A stretch of DNA of 64,000 nucleotides from Agelas oroides (taxonomy: Eukaryota; Porifera; Demospongiae; Agelasida; Agelasidae), in NCBI GenBank assembly GCA_949130485.1, contig OX422202.1:62001-126000 (forward strand), read 5' to 3'. The notes under the pieces are model-generated. The model worked only from the letters and a program-made list of their open reading frames with translations, did no database searches and had not been told where the DNA came from. Shown here in pieces: positions 29,372 through 42,467 of the stretch. Position 1 is the first letter of the stretch. Every line of letters begins with the position of its first letter. The position numbers were made by a program, and so were the translations under genes.

Positions 29372-30925
29372 ATGGCTGACCAGATTCCACCGGCTCTCAA
29401 GAGCGTCCAACCGTACCTGACGATAGCGAAACAGTTTGCGAAGAGGGACCCTGTCGTCGCCTACTATGGTGAGCTCTGAATTACTGAGCTAGTGCTGCTC
29501 AGAGCGGCAGTGTTCTGGGTTTCGGTCCAGATACCTGTGCATGATTCTGCTTCCTCTTGTTCCTGTACAGCTAACATGTATGCAGTCCAGGAGGGCATCT
29601 CTTTAGGGAAGACTGACCCTGCGGTGAAGGCCTACCTCCTGAATGTGATGGACCAGCTGCAGGGGATGAAGAAAACTCTAAAGGACGAGGAGGCGCTGAC
29701 GAATGATGTGGTAGCACAAGCCCACATCGAGGAGGTGGCCCTCCGACTGTTTGAGGTCGCAGACAACGAGGACAGAACAGCACACTTCAACAAGTATGTT
29801 TCGTAAAGCTCTAGTCACACTCGGTTTCCCAGTGAGGGTCGGTGGTGTGTTTCATGAGACCACTCACTTCTGGATTTGGTGTTGCATAAAGTAGTATGGT
29901 ATTGTAGTGATGTCATTTCTTAGCCATGAACTGATGAGTCTCAGATGTGACGTTAGTAAGAAGTGCATACAGTCAGCTAAGAAAAGGATGGTTCTTCTAG
30001 GGAGAATTAACATCAACGTTGCACATTTTGGGCCTTTTTACTTTTTGCAAACCAGTCCCATTTCGTTCTGCAGTGCTGGTCGATTCCAGGATTCTCCACA
30101 TGTGGAGTTCATCAGTAAACATCTATCATGCAGTCATGTGTCCATTTTCTTCTGCTTTATTTTATAATATAAATTGCCTGGCCACATTCCTATTTCCTAA
30201 GGGAAAGTATATACCTGTGGAGCAGATACACAACTGTGACCTTAGCTAGTGGATCTTTGTCATGCAGGGACCTGATCAAGCGCTTCTTTATCACGAGCCA
30301 AATCTTCACCATTCTGAAACAATTTGGAGATCTCTCTGAGGAGGTGAGACATCCTACATATGTTAGTCCTACTCTGTCATAGCAGCAACCACTCCCCTTC
30401 CTGTAGATTGAGTCCAAGATGAAGTATGCAAAGTGGAAGGCTGTGGAAATTGGTCGTTGTCTTAAGAGTGGCATTGTGCCCACGCCTGGTCCACCAGGAG
30501 GTGGAGATATGGGTGAGAGTGAAGGAGAAGCGGTTGGGCCAGCCCCAGCAATTGGATTCACTGTCACCCCACCCCATCCATCGGACGTGAGACTTCCTCC
30601 TGGTGCTCAGCCCGTGCTCCCTCATGTTGACCCTAGTCCTCCTATCGGTGACATAAGAGTCCCTCCTGGTGCCCAGCCTGTCCTCCCTCCTGGCCCTAAG
30701 CCTGTTCCCAGACCACGCCAGAACTTGCCGCAGGACCTATATCCTGAAGACCCATACCATACTCCAGCGGCAGCATCCGGTGTGCAACTGGGCCCGGCAG
30801 AAATTGCAAAGGCACAGAAGTTGTGTAAGTTTGCATCAAGTGCTCTGGAATATGAAGATGTGCAAGGGGCAATTGAATATCTAATTGAAGCAACAAAATT
30901 ACTGCAAACAGGAAAAGATTCATAG
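29372..30925 (+). CDS. VTA1: vacuolar protein sorting-associated protein VTA1 (LIP5) homologue
   Basis: VTA1/LIP5 binds VPS4 and ESCRT-III and stimulates VPS4 disassembly activity in multivesicular body sorting. Four exons with matching phases: 29372-29468 (MADQIPPALKSVQPYLTIAK), 29571-29793 (NMYAVQEGISLGKTDPAVKA, LLNVMDQLQGMKKTLKDEEA), 30268-30343 (DLIKRFFITSQIFTILKQFG) and 30407-30925. The two N-terminal MIT-like helices, the Pro-rich linker with two PPGAQPVLP copies, and the C-terminal helices (AEIAKAQKLCKFASSALEYE, DVQGAIEYLIEATKLLQTGK) match the whole family architecture, about 300 residues. An AATAAA follows at about 30985. The 3' end converges on the macrodomain gene, whose stop is at 31020, so the two 3' UTRs must overlap or nearly touch. 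Confidence 0.95.
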
Positions 30926-31019
30926 CCAATTAATGCCATCTGTGTGGGTGTGTGTTCTGTACAACAGCTTTTTTTTTTGCATACAATAAACTAAAGTAGT
31001 TCAGTTTTTCTGTGCCAGC

Positions 31020-32295
31020 TCATGATGATACCCAGAGCTCACCCCGCTGTGGTTTAGCAGCAAACCTTGTCCCTGACTGTTCACCAACCTGAGTGTGGTG
31101 GGGAAGTGTATATCCTTGAGGGAGGGAAGGGGGGAGGGAGGGGGCTGTTAGTGTCGTAGCACTCACACTGGTGAGGTGCAAGTGTGAGGAACAGCACTCG
31201 TGGAGACTTGGTGGATAGTTGATAGCCTCTACATCTCGAAACATGACTGCCTCATACGCCATCCGCATCTGAGGACAATACAAGCACCAATATATATATA
31301 ACCTGCAATGTGGTGGTTCCTGGCAGTGAAGGGATGTACCTGCACAGCACATCTCTTGTAGGGCATTCTCCCAACAGCAGTTCCAAGCCCCGGGCACAGC
31401 ACAGTGTGAATTGGATTATCTGCACATTGCTTGTTGTGCTGCTTCACTAAATATTGTGTGTCAGAGTGCAAAGGTGCTGGAATAGTCTACTTTCTCTCCC
31501 TGGAATTAACACACCTGCTCTTAACACTGCCCGGAAGGCAAGGTAGGCGTTAGTAGTTTTCGCCACATTAGCTGGTACCCTCATGGTGGGGGCGGAGATG
31601 AGGTAGCGGATGGGTTGCCCCTCACTCATGGTGGAGGAGAGCTGTAGTTTAGTCAAGTCAGTGCCTGACGTATATGCAGGAATGATCACTGCATTGCCCT
31701 GGAAGCAATACACCTGAGCTCAATCATATCACCAATGAAAGAGGCAGTGCTGTTGGTTGTACAAATTATTTGTATAAGGAAGTGCAGTTTACCACAGGCA
31801 ACTCTCCATCATAGTCTTCATGCAGGAGTTTCTGGAGTCGCGCTTGCCTGACCAGGAAAGCCAGGAATATTAATTATAACAAGAATGCTTAAACAAGGGT
31901 GTACGTTGAAGCTTACATCTGCCATCCAAAGTGCATGGAATATACCATGTCAATACCTCCATCCATGAACCCAAAGCTGTTGGCTGGAGACACCTAGGTA
32001 TACGCATTGAAACTGATCTCAGCGTTCAGCCTCTTAGAGACTACTACGGCAAGTACTCACAATTGCATCTGCTGAGGGGCCCCCTTCAAATATGTCACCA
32101 CAGGAAACCTGTGGAACCAGGTGCACTACCTGATATATACGTCTACATGCCCAGCAGCGGGTCTGGCAAACCTGCCTTCACTCGATGCTGAAAGCGCAGG
32201 TCTCCGAAGGCGTCTCCCTCACTCCACGATGCCACCATTCCTTCGCTGCAGTCCCGCAGGTGGACCACAAACGGAACCGCCTCCCCTTCTGCCAT
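31020..32295 (-). CDS. stand-alone macrodomain (ADP-ribose-binding) protein
   Basis: Macrodomains bind or hydrolyse ADP-ribose derivatives. Exons on the minus strand: ATG 32295 (MAEGEAVPFVVHLRDCSEGM), then CGDIFEGGPSADAIV, VSPANSFGFMDGGIDMVYSM (about 31993-31920), a short LLHEDYDGE exon, GNAVIIPAYTSGTDLTKLQL with LISAPTMRVPANVAKTTNAY (31713-31500), VLCPGLGTAVGRMPYKRCAV, MAYEAVMFRDVEAINYP and a last exon ending in a stop at 31020. GDIF, SPANSFG.MDGGID and PGLGTGVGRMP are the diphosphate- and ribose-contacting loops. The subfamily (SPANSFGFMDGGID) is one I mainly associate with bacterial and phage macrodomain proteins, but the many introns make this a resident eukaryotic gene. About 260 residues, no other domain. 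Confidence 0.82.
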
Positions 32296-32462
32296 CAGCC
32301 TTGCTTAGACCACACCCATGCAAACACCGTCCCATGCCCACGCAATTGAAAACTGGCCACATCTAACCTCGACCTGGATTCAATCACGGGATTGAGACCA
32401 TAGATCACAAGATTGAGTGAGACAATGAACACAGCACTTTCCCTGAGAACCAGTCAACAGTA

Positions 32463-34889
32463 CTATGCAGTTCCTTTCTTCTTTCTTCGCTCTTTCACAT
32501 CCCAGTTGTACACCCGTGCCATGCCTCGACTGCATTCAGGAAAACACACTGGGGTTCTGATGGCCACTGTCTCAAACTAAGAGAGCTAAAAAACACACTG
32601 GGGTTCTGATGGCCACTATCTCAAACTAAGAGAGAGGAAAACACACTGGGGTTCTGATGGCCACTATCTCAAACTAAGAGAGCTAAAAAACACACTGGGG
32701 TTCTGATGGCCACTATCTCAAACTAAGAGAGAGGAAAACACACTGGGGTTCTGATGGCCACTATCTCAAACTAAGAGAGCTAAAAAACACACTGGGGTTC
32801 TGATGGCCACTATCTCAAACTAAGAGAGAGGAAAACACACTGGGGTTCTGATGGCCACTATCTCAAACTAAGAGAGAGGAAAACACACTGGGGTTCTGAT
32901 GGCCACTATCTCAAACTAAGAGAGCTAAAAAAGGATACCAACTTCAATGGTTGTCAGCTGCTCTTTGAGGAAGTCCAGGTCTTCTTCCACTTGACGCAGA
33001 GAGCTCCGAGCAGCCTCAAGATTCCTACGTAGCAGCTCCATAGCTTCGTCCATTGGGTACTCCAACATCACGTTTGCCTGCACTGGGAGAGGTATACTGT
33101 CAGAGGTTTAGACTGATTTATAGGCATGTAGAGCACAACGGTGCTGGCTAGGACAAACCCTCACTCTTTACATATTATGGCAACTTTCTTGGGTGGCTTT
33201 CCCCAACCACGTCCCAGTGAATATGCCAAACACGATGTTCCAACATGTTAAGTGTAGGGAGGCTCTTGTACCCAGGCCATGTGCAAGGAGAAAAGCTCCC
33301 TACATGGCCTGGGTTCAAGACTACACTCCAGTGAATAGGCCATGTGTGGCTGTCCCAGCATGTCTGCTATCAGTCTCCCATAGCATACACTGCAGAACTT
33401 TTTTTTTTGCTGAGAGTCTGGCTACGTGACTGTAGAGTGGACAATTGGATGGGTAGGCTTACCCCAAGCCAGAGGAGGACGGTGTCCGTCGGTGGGATCT
33501 CGGCCATTGCATGCACCCCTTTTGACAGCATGTAGTGTGTGGATGTTACCTCTCCAGAACCCTGAAGGGTAGGAGCAGTCAGTTCAGCCCCTTCCATGCT
33601 TGGCACCCGAGTTGACCTTACGTACCTGCTTTGACTTCAGAAAGTTCACCATGTCCAGTGACTTTTGAATGTCGGGAATTTGCTCCCGTAACCTGCAGCA
33701 AGTAACGCGTTTTGTGCTATTACATTACAAAAGCAATTCTCGTATCTCCAGCATAAGTTAGTCTCGTGCCCCGCCCATGCGTGCCTCCGAGCGAGAAATG
33801 GTCTGGTGAACGAAGTCGAATTTCTTAGGCTTATTACCCAAAAGTGGTAATGACCAATGACATTGCGAGATCGGTAATTATTATGTAGCACTTCCCTTAC
33901 AACTGTAAAAATTTGTTCATCTCCATTTGACTATCCGTACCTTTTTTTGAGCGGGTTGGCCACAAAATGTTTTGATCGTTGCTGGTTACAGTGTTGCAAA
34001 AGCGTGTGCTGGCCCAAGAAATTCGACTTGGTTCACCAGACCATTTCTCCTCGTGAGAGGGTGGGTCTGGGGACGAGACTAAGCATAAATGATCTACACA
34101 GGAAGGAAGGTGGGGGGAGGAGGGGGGAGGGCAAAGTAAGCACTTGCCTATTTTTCTTCTGTGAGAGGTTAGCCTCCATGAACTTGTACTTGTTGTGCTG
34201 CTCATCAAACCTGCGAATCACAACCTCTGCTGAGGGGTTTGCTGGGTCCTGCATGTACTGGTCCACGTTTGCCTGCCATTGACAACACGACACAGTCAGA
34301 TGCAGAGATGGAACAAGTGTTTTGTCACTATGTAGACTAGTAACTAGTATTTTTTTTATTTACCATTTGCAGAAAACAATCACTCCATATTACTTAGCTG
34401 TTTTTCGAGTTTGCATAATCTGTATGGTCTAGAGCTTATGGGGTGCCGTTTGTGTCAAAACTCCGGTTTTTAGTAATGTTTATCAAACCCGTGACCTTTA
34501 CTAAACATCGATCGATCTCTACTGGAAATGGCAATCCATCGACCTTTGCTAAACATCGATCGATCTTTGCTAAACATCGATCGACCTTTGCTAAACATCG
34601 ATCGACCTTTGCTAAACATCGATCGATCTTTGCTAAACATCGATCGATGTTTAGTAAAGGTCGCGGGTTTGATAAACATTACTAAAAACCGGAGTTTTGA
34701 CACAAACGGCACTGGGCACCCCATAAGAGCTGGCCTCGGGTGGGCACTAATTAAGTTTGAGACGCTACCTCACGATCTGAAGGAACTTACCACAAAGACA
34801 GCCTTGGGGATTCCGGCTTGGTTCGCAGCTGCTACAGCGCTGCCATTTTTCTTTGCTCCGTCCCCTTCTTTCTGTACGACGTCTGACAT
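32463..34889 (-). CDS. VBP1: prefoldin subunit 3 (VBP1) homologue
   Basis: Prefoldin 3 is an alpha-type subunit of the hexameric chaperone that passes nascent actin and tubulin to CCT. Exons: 34889-34791 (MSDVVQKEGDGAKKNGS... GIPKAVFV), 34272-34148 (NVDQYMQDPANPSAEVVIRR, FDEQHNKYKFMEANLSQKK), about 33692 (LREQIPDIQKSLDMVNFL), about 33560 (STHYMLSKGVHAMAEIPPTD), about 33078-32939 (EYPMDEAMELLRRNLEAARS, LRQVEEDLDFLKEQLTTIEV) and a last exon MARVYNWDVKERRKKKG with stop at 32463. Two coiled-coil helices around a central beta region and about 190 residues are as expected. Intron 2 uses a GC donor (AG|GCAAGT at 34147). Introns hold two MITEs and a minisatellite. Confidence 0.95.
32540..32935. repeat. 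48/49-bp minisatellite x8 in the last VBP1 intron
   Basis: CACACTGGGGTTCTGATGGC followed by CACTATCTCAAACTAAGAGA recurs at 32551, 32600, 32648, 32697, 32745, 32794, 32842 and 32890. Units mostly alternate between a GAGGAAAA end (48 bp) and a GCTAAAAAA end (49 bp), a two-unit higher-order pattern. Confidence 0.92.
33757..34081. mobile_element. 325-bp MITE with ~70-bp terminal inverted repeats and 7-bp TSD
   Basis: Begins GTTAGTCTCGTGCCCCGCCC and ends GGGTCTGGGGACGAGACTA. The inner parts of the arms pair over AGAAATGGTCTGGTGAAC.AAGTCGAATTTCTT. AGCATAA flanks both sides (33750-33756 and 34082-34088), a target-site duplication. It sits in a VBP1 intron and has no coding capacity. Best-preserved member of the TAGYCTCG family in the window. 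Confidence 0.85.
34437..34725. mobile_element. 289-bp palindromic MITE with internal CGATCGA satellite and 6-bp TSD
   Basis: TATGGGGTGCC at the left and its complement GGCACCCCATA at the right, with long arms through CGTTTGTGTCAAAACTCCGG and TTTTTAGTAATGTTTATCAA. The centre holds six or seven copies of CTTTGCTAAACATCGATCGA. AGAGCT flanks both ends (34431-34436, 34726-34731). It lies in VBP1 intron 1. Arms are almost identical, so the insertion or its homogenisation is recent. Confidence 0.88.
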
Positions 34890-34911
34890 GGCACGCTAAC
34901 TTAACTTCTTA

Positions 34912-34957
34912 TCGTCTCATTCCCAGGCTGGTTGTAGTGATCTGGGAACCAAGCTAG
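34912..34957. mobile_element. short MITE remnant just upstream of VBP1
   Basis: CGTCTCATTCCCAGGCTGG ... GATCTGGGAACCAAGCTAG, ends of the same inverted-repeat family. It begins 23 bp upstream of the VBP1 ATG, so it probably lies in its 5' UTR or promoter. Confidence 0.55.
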
Positions 34958-35080
34958 CTCAAGCGGCAGGATGGATACATTTACTCATCAAAACATGCTG
35001 TTATGTATAAAAGCTCCATGAAAGTGAAATAAGTTGCAGGTAAAAATCTGTGACAATACATGTCGGAAAGTTGGTGGTCA

Positions 35081-37468
35081 TCAATACAGATGGCTGGTGT
35101 CAAGGGAAGAGGCTTGCTGCTGGAACCGTTGCTCCTCACGCTGCCTAGCCTGCTTCCGAGCAACCCCTGAGAAAGCCAAAATCACCTTCCCGTAATCACT
35201 ACATCATAACAAAAAACACAAGAGCATCCTGTAAAGTTGACGACTGACCTTCAACCTCTGTGACATGCTGTGATGACTTGGCTCTGTATCCTGACCCCAG
35301 CTTAGTGAGCACACTGAACTTCTGCAGCTCCTGAGAAACCTAACAGAATTCACAACAAGCATCTGAGGAGTTGTTCTTTGGCACTACTTTACCCATACTT
35401 ATAGACATCAGCATGGTCATGACCACTGCAAGATGTTACCCCTTCCTGTTTATCCCTCCCACCTTCCTGTCTACCCACCTCCTTCTCTCCAGCCCTGGTC
35501 ATGCGTGTGTCATGGACATCCAGCACTTTCAGTGAACGGTTGCTGTTACAGAGAACCTCTGCAAGGTGTTGGCCACCCTCGTCCCCAAATGGGTTATCTG
35601 CTAACAACAGCATTTCAAGACCGGAGTTCACCTGCAAAGCATCTGCTAGATACTCCACTGCACCATCACCTGAAGGGAATGGGAGGAGAGGAGAAGCAGA
35701 GGGCACTAATCCTTCATCACAATATATATTACTGTGAGCTCACCTAGTAAGTTACTGGAAAGCAGCAGCTTTCTAAGGGTCTGGTTGAACTGCAACATGT
35801 CAGCAATGGCTTTCCCTCCTTCATCAGCTGCAAAGACAAGCATCATAAACTAATTCTCATGATCTAGTGTGACTGTAGCATTATGTTCCTACCAATCTGG
35901 TTGCCTCCCAGCCCGAGGGAACACAGCCTTGTGTTGGTCTTCAGGGCCTGGGCAAGGTGGATTGCCCCCTCGTCATGAATGTCGTTTCCCCCCAGCCCCA
36001 AGGACTGTAGACTGCAAACATTTCCTGCAAGGGATGGGGAAGTAGTGCTGGGACTTGTTCCCAGGCTCACTGACGGTAGGAGTGACAACAAGACTACTGC
36101 TAGAGTATAGTTACCTTGCAGGAGGGAGGCAAGGTGGAGAGCTCCTCTGTCTCCCAGGTCATTTCCCCCCAGCCCAAGCCACTGCAAGGAGCTGTTGTGT
36201 CGCAGGCTCTCCGCCAGAGCCCACACCCCCTCTGCACCAATCCAGTTACCTCCCAGGCTCAGCCACAGCAGGGTTTTGTTTACCTGAACAAATAACCATT
36301 CAACCATTAAAATACACACGACTGTAACTATCACTGAAAATGAAACTGCAGGTAAAACATGAGCTTATTGCATGATCAAGCCATTACCCTCAAGAAGCTA
36401 TTCCATTTTGTGGCCCTGACCTGTAATCCATCTGCAATGCACTGGGCACCTGCCCCTGATATCTCATTCTGCCAGAGGGAGAGCCCCTCCAACTTGAAAT
36501 TCAACTTCAGTGCATCCCCCAGCAGCTGTGCACTAGTGTCTTTGAGAACATTTCTACCCAGCTCCAGTGTCACCAAGGTCCGGTTCCTGCACAGTGCTGC
36601 AGAACACACATGTGTAAAGCTAGCACCGACTGATCCTCCATCTTACATCCCTTATCCTCCACCTGCTCTCCCCTCTGTTCCACTCACCATTAGCGATTGG
36701 TTCCATTCCCTCATCCCTTAGGTCACAAGTGTTGAGCACCAAATGCTCCAGCACTCGGTTGCTCTCCAGAACACTAGCCACACTGTGTGCACCTGACAGC
36801 CCAATCTGTATGAATGGAATGTGTGGATACCTATGTTAACTGAGTATACTGCACAAAGCTAACCAGTTTAACAGTTTTTGTAACAGGCTCAATACCTTAA
36901 GTTGTGCATACTCTTACTCACCATGTCATTGTTGGAGAGGTTGAGCTTTCGAATGTTGCAGGTCAGGACATCATTGCACAGTGCATCAGAGATGTGCTGT
37001 GTCCCCACTGATGAGAAACCACACCCCTGCACACTCAAGTGCTGAACCACACTGCAGCAGAATGATAACTGCCCATTCAGAGCTGAATACTACACAAGGG
37101 TTGGCAGTGCTAGACCCACACTCAGTGAAAATCATTGTGGCCAAAACTTAATGATGCAATTGCTGTTGACCAAACATCCCCCCGCGGAGGTATGGCTTCG
37201 CCTGGCAGAAGAAAGGGGGTGTGACCTAGCAGTATGCTGCAGCTGTTTTCTACACTGTCGCAAGCAATAAATTTATATAGTTCACTTCAAGCGTGTTTAG
37301 AACTGACCTGTTTTGCCTGAGCGCGTCCGAGAGCTTCCTGGCTGCCTTGTCCGTGAGTTGCAGCCCATCCAGGTTCACTTCAGTCAGAGAGGGATCGTTC
37401 TCGCGAATGGCCTTGCGTAACGGTGCCAGCTTCGAGGACGATGACCCGACACCCATCCTCCTAGCCAC
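35081..37468 (-). CDS. leucine-rich repeat protein, ribonuclease-inhibitor type (NLRC3/LRRC74-like)
   Basis: Eight or nine minus-strand exons from ATG 37468 (MARRMGVGSSSSKLAPLRKA) to a stop at 35081. Almost the whole protein, roughly 430 residues, is RI-type LRRs of about 28 residues, many ending each exon at the same point: VNLDGLQLTDKAARKLSDAL, LNLSNNDMIGLSGAHSVASV, LGRNVLKDTSAQLLGDALK, LSLGGNWIGAEGVWALAES, LGLGGNDLGDRGALHLASL, LGLGGNDIHDEGAIHLAQA, LLLADNPFGDEGGQHLAE. The C-terminus is polar and coiled (RKQARQREEQRFQQQ). No NACHT, TIR or death domain is linked, so it is not a full NLR. The ATG is 148 bp from that of the divergent LEM-TIR-SAM gene. Function is unknown; RI-type LRRs are protein-binding surfaces. 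Confidence 0.85.
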
Positions 37469-39208
<1,740 letters not shown>

Positions 39209-39371
39209 GGTTCTGCTGCATTGACAAGTCCATAATATACATACCCTCAGTACTGCAATGAAACAAAAGCACTGTGTAAAAATCAAGAGTGATGCTTTAA
39301 AGGAATCTGGATGCTTGAATTGATTATTATGACATATTAAAGTGAGGGTCACATGACTGATCTCAGTCACA

Positions 39372-39432
39372 GAAGTTTGTAGTCCTGTTCCCAGATGACT
39401 GACTGCAGCACTCAGTGGTCTGGGAATGAGTT
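39372..39432. mobile_element. short MITE overlapping the MSH2 stop codon
   Basis: TAGTCCTGTTCCCAGATGAC ... GTGGTCTGGGAATGAGTTAG: an inverted pair of the family ends with a ~15-bp loop. The minus-strand MSH2 stop (39412-39414) and the codons for its last residues lie in the right arm. Confidence 0.65.
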
Positions 39433-42400
39433 AGTGGAGAAGATGGCCTGGATATAAGGGTTGGCACTGCTTAGCACCTCCTCTCGCACCATCTGCAAAC
39501 TCTCCTTTAATTTCTCCTCCTCTCCATCTCCAAAGGTCTCCAAAAGACCACGCACACGAGCAAGCACTCCAACTATGATCTGTTCCCCCTCCTTAACATC
39601 TGTACAAAGCCGCTTTGCTGCAGGCTCACCACCACTACCTACAGAAAGCAATGAGATGGTACTGCATATTAAAGCAGCAATGTTCTCATTACAGGATATA
39701 AGTTACCTGGGCTATGGAACACTTCCAGTTCTGCAGCCTTCTGCTTTGCAAACTGTAGAAGGAAACACATGTGCAACTCCTTCACAGGGCTGGTTTGTTG
39801 GTTGTATTGCATTCACTTTCTAAACATCTTCTTGACATGAGCGAGCACTTATACTGACAGAATGAGGCAGTAACCAAAATGAGAAACAACACTCAGACTG
39901 AAATATGACGTTCACAGCACCTGTACACCAACTAAATAATTACATGAGATTACATAATAAGAAGTATATCAATTTTATGCCCCACTACCCTACGGGACAA
40001 ATGATGGGAATTATCAAAACACCACGAGTTGGTTCTAGCTAGTGTCTGCCCTCACCTCCACCACCTTGCGAGGGAAATGAGCCAGCTCTGCAACATGGAT
40101 CCCAAAACTTTGGTCACACACTCCTGGCTTCACTCGGTAGAGGAGGGTCAAGGTGCCGTCAGATGTGAGGGCAGTGACGTGGAGGTTGGAGACAGTGGGG
40201 ATCACCTCAGCCAGAGCCGTGAGCTCATGGAAGTGTGTTGCAAACAGACAGAATGACCCAATTTTGGTGGCAATGTACCTGAGGGAAAAGACGGTCTTTA
40301 GTGCACACACAAGAATACCCAACGCAGCTGGAGGTATGTGGCTTACTCTGAGATGGCCCAGGCAAGCCCAAACCCATCGTATGTTGAAGTGCCCCTTCCC
40401 AGCTCATCAATGATCACAAGAGAATCCCTCGTGGCCGTCTGGATGGAGCAAGGGGACACCACTGTACAATGTACTGCATGCCAAGGGCATAGTCCCACTT
40501 CACCTTGAGTATAGAGGCTGTCTCCAGCATCTCTGCCATGAAGGTGGACACGCCCCTGAGCTGTGAGTCCCCTGCACCCACCCGAGCCAAGATACAGTCC
40601 ACAACAGAGATACTGGCAGACAAACATGGCACAAAACAACCAATCTGTGCCATGAGGACCACTACACCAACCTGAAGGGGGAAAGAGAGGGAGGGAAGGA
40701 GGGAGGGAGAGGTACAAGTACGCTGTTGACCAACCTCCTCATACCCACCTGCCTGATGTAGGTAGACTTCCCACCCATGTTGGGTCCCGTGATTATCTGG
40801 AACATGTTTTCACCTGTGGAAATGGAAGAGCAACTCCTTTTTCCTTTCCCTCACACACTGCAAACATGTGAACTCACCTCTGATCAAGTTGACATCATTG
40901 GCAATGAAGGCAACATCGTCCTGCATCTCCAGACAGGGATGTCTAGCACCCTTCAGAACAATGTCTCCCACCCCTGGGGGGTAGAGAGAAGCATGCACAA
41001 GTTCTCTCCCATGCACAGCCACCTACATTCCTATATAAGGGGCTAACCTCTAGGTGTGATGGTGGGTCTCACATAGGGAATAGGTGCACTGGCTGACACA
41101 TGGGCAAAGCTATGAATGGGCCAGAGGGAGGTGATGGTACCACATACAGCACCCTCCAGGGGTAGCATACTTACCTTACAAACACATCTAGCTGTGCCAG
41201 AAGGTCACTGAGGGTCTGCATGGGCTCAGCATAGCCAGCTGCAGGAGAGAGGCAAGTCACAGTGTCCACATACAGCAAAAAATGCCAGACACACCTGCCA
41301 CATTCAGGACCTCCTCAGCCAGCCGGGCCTGAGCTGTCTCATACTGCGCCCTCAGTCCAACAAAGTCCCCACTCAGAGACCGCAGAGCAGAGTATGTGAA
41401 CCGCACCCCATCATTGCGGGTCTCCAGGATTGTAAATCTTTTCTGCCCACGCAGACACTTTTCAACCTGCAGCAGCAAAAGTTATGCATTACCATGTAGT
41501 CTTAGCCACCACTAGGCAAGCTACCTCCAGACACCCCCAGACTACCGGTAGCTATGACACCCACTTTCTTGGTGACCCTGAGGAAGTACCCCAGCTGGGC
41601 ATTGGACTCAAGCTTCACCGTCTTGTGTGCCTCCAGACCCAGGTCACTGGCCGTCTGCAAGAGAGGAACAGGTCATGAACAATGCACCACCTCCACACCA
41701 ACACGCACAGATGCTGCTAGCACCTTTCTGAACTGGCTGTTAACATTAACTTCAATCTCATCCATTTCAGCCCTCAGTCCTGTAGGTAAGGCAAATTTAA
41801 CCTGTTGGCACATGCCAGCCAACAACTGAAGCCCTTTACTCACGAGTAAGCTCCTCATCAAAAGATGGCCTGATGACATACTCATGCTGTGCTACCATCT
41901 CCATGTCCACAGTTGCCTCCACAAGCTCCACAAACTTCACAAAGTCAGCAACAAGATCCTAAATATGTGTGAGGGTGTGGTGTAGGGGCTGACAGTAATG
42001 AATCACACACACACACGCATGCATGCACACACACACACACACACACTCCAGTTTCAGAGCTTACAGTTAAGGGAGAGACAAATGACTCAGAGATGAGGTT
42101 ACTATGAGGGCCCGAGTACTCCCTGAGGATCGCTGTTAGTTTGGGCAGCTGCTGCACACACTGGTAGATCCTCACACAGTCCTAGTGGTGCAGAGTTGCA
42201 GAAGGGACCTAGTAACTTGAACCCAATGTCTCTAACGATCACTAACAACAGACTTCAACCCCCTATCCTCACACCCTCACACCCTCAATTCCACACCTGC
42301 AGTGTCCCCTTGGCCCTCTGTAGCTTCCTTGCCAGCCTGGCCAGGTCTGGCACAGCCCTCAGGTGCCCCTCCCATAGCTCCTGCCGCAACTGTACATCTG

Positions 42401-42436
42401 ACACCAGCACTTCAACCACATTCAAACGTTCCTCTA

Positions 42437-42467
<31 letters not shown>

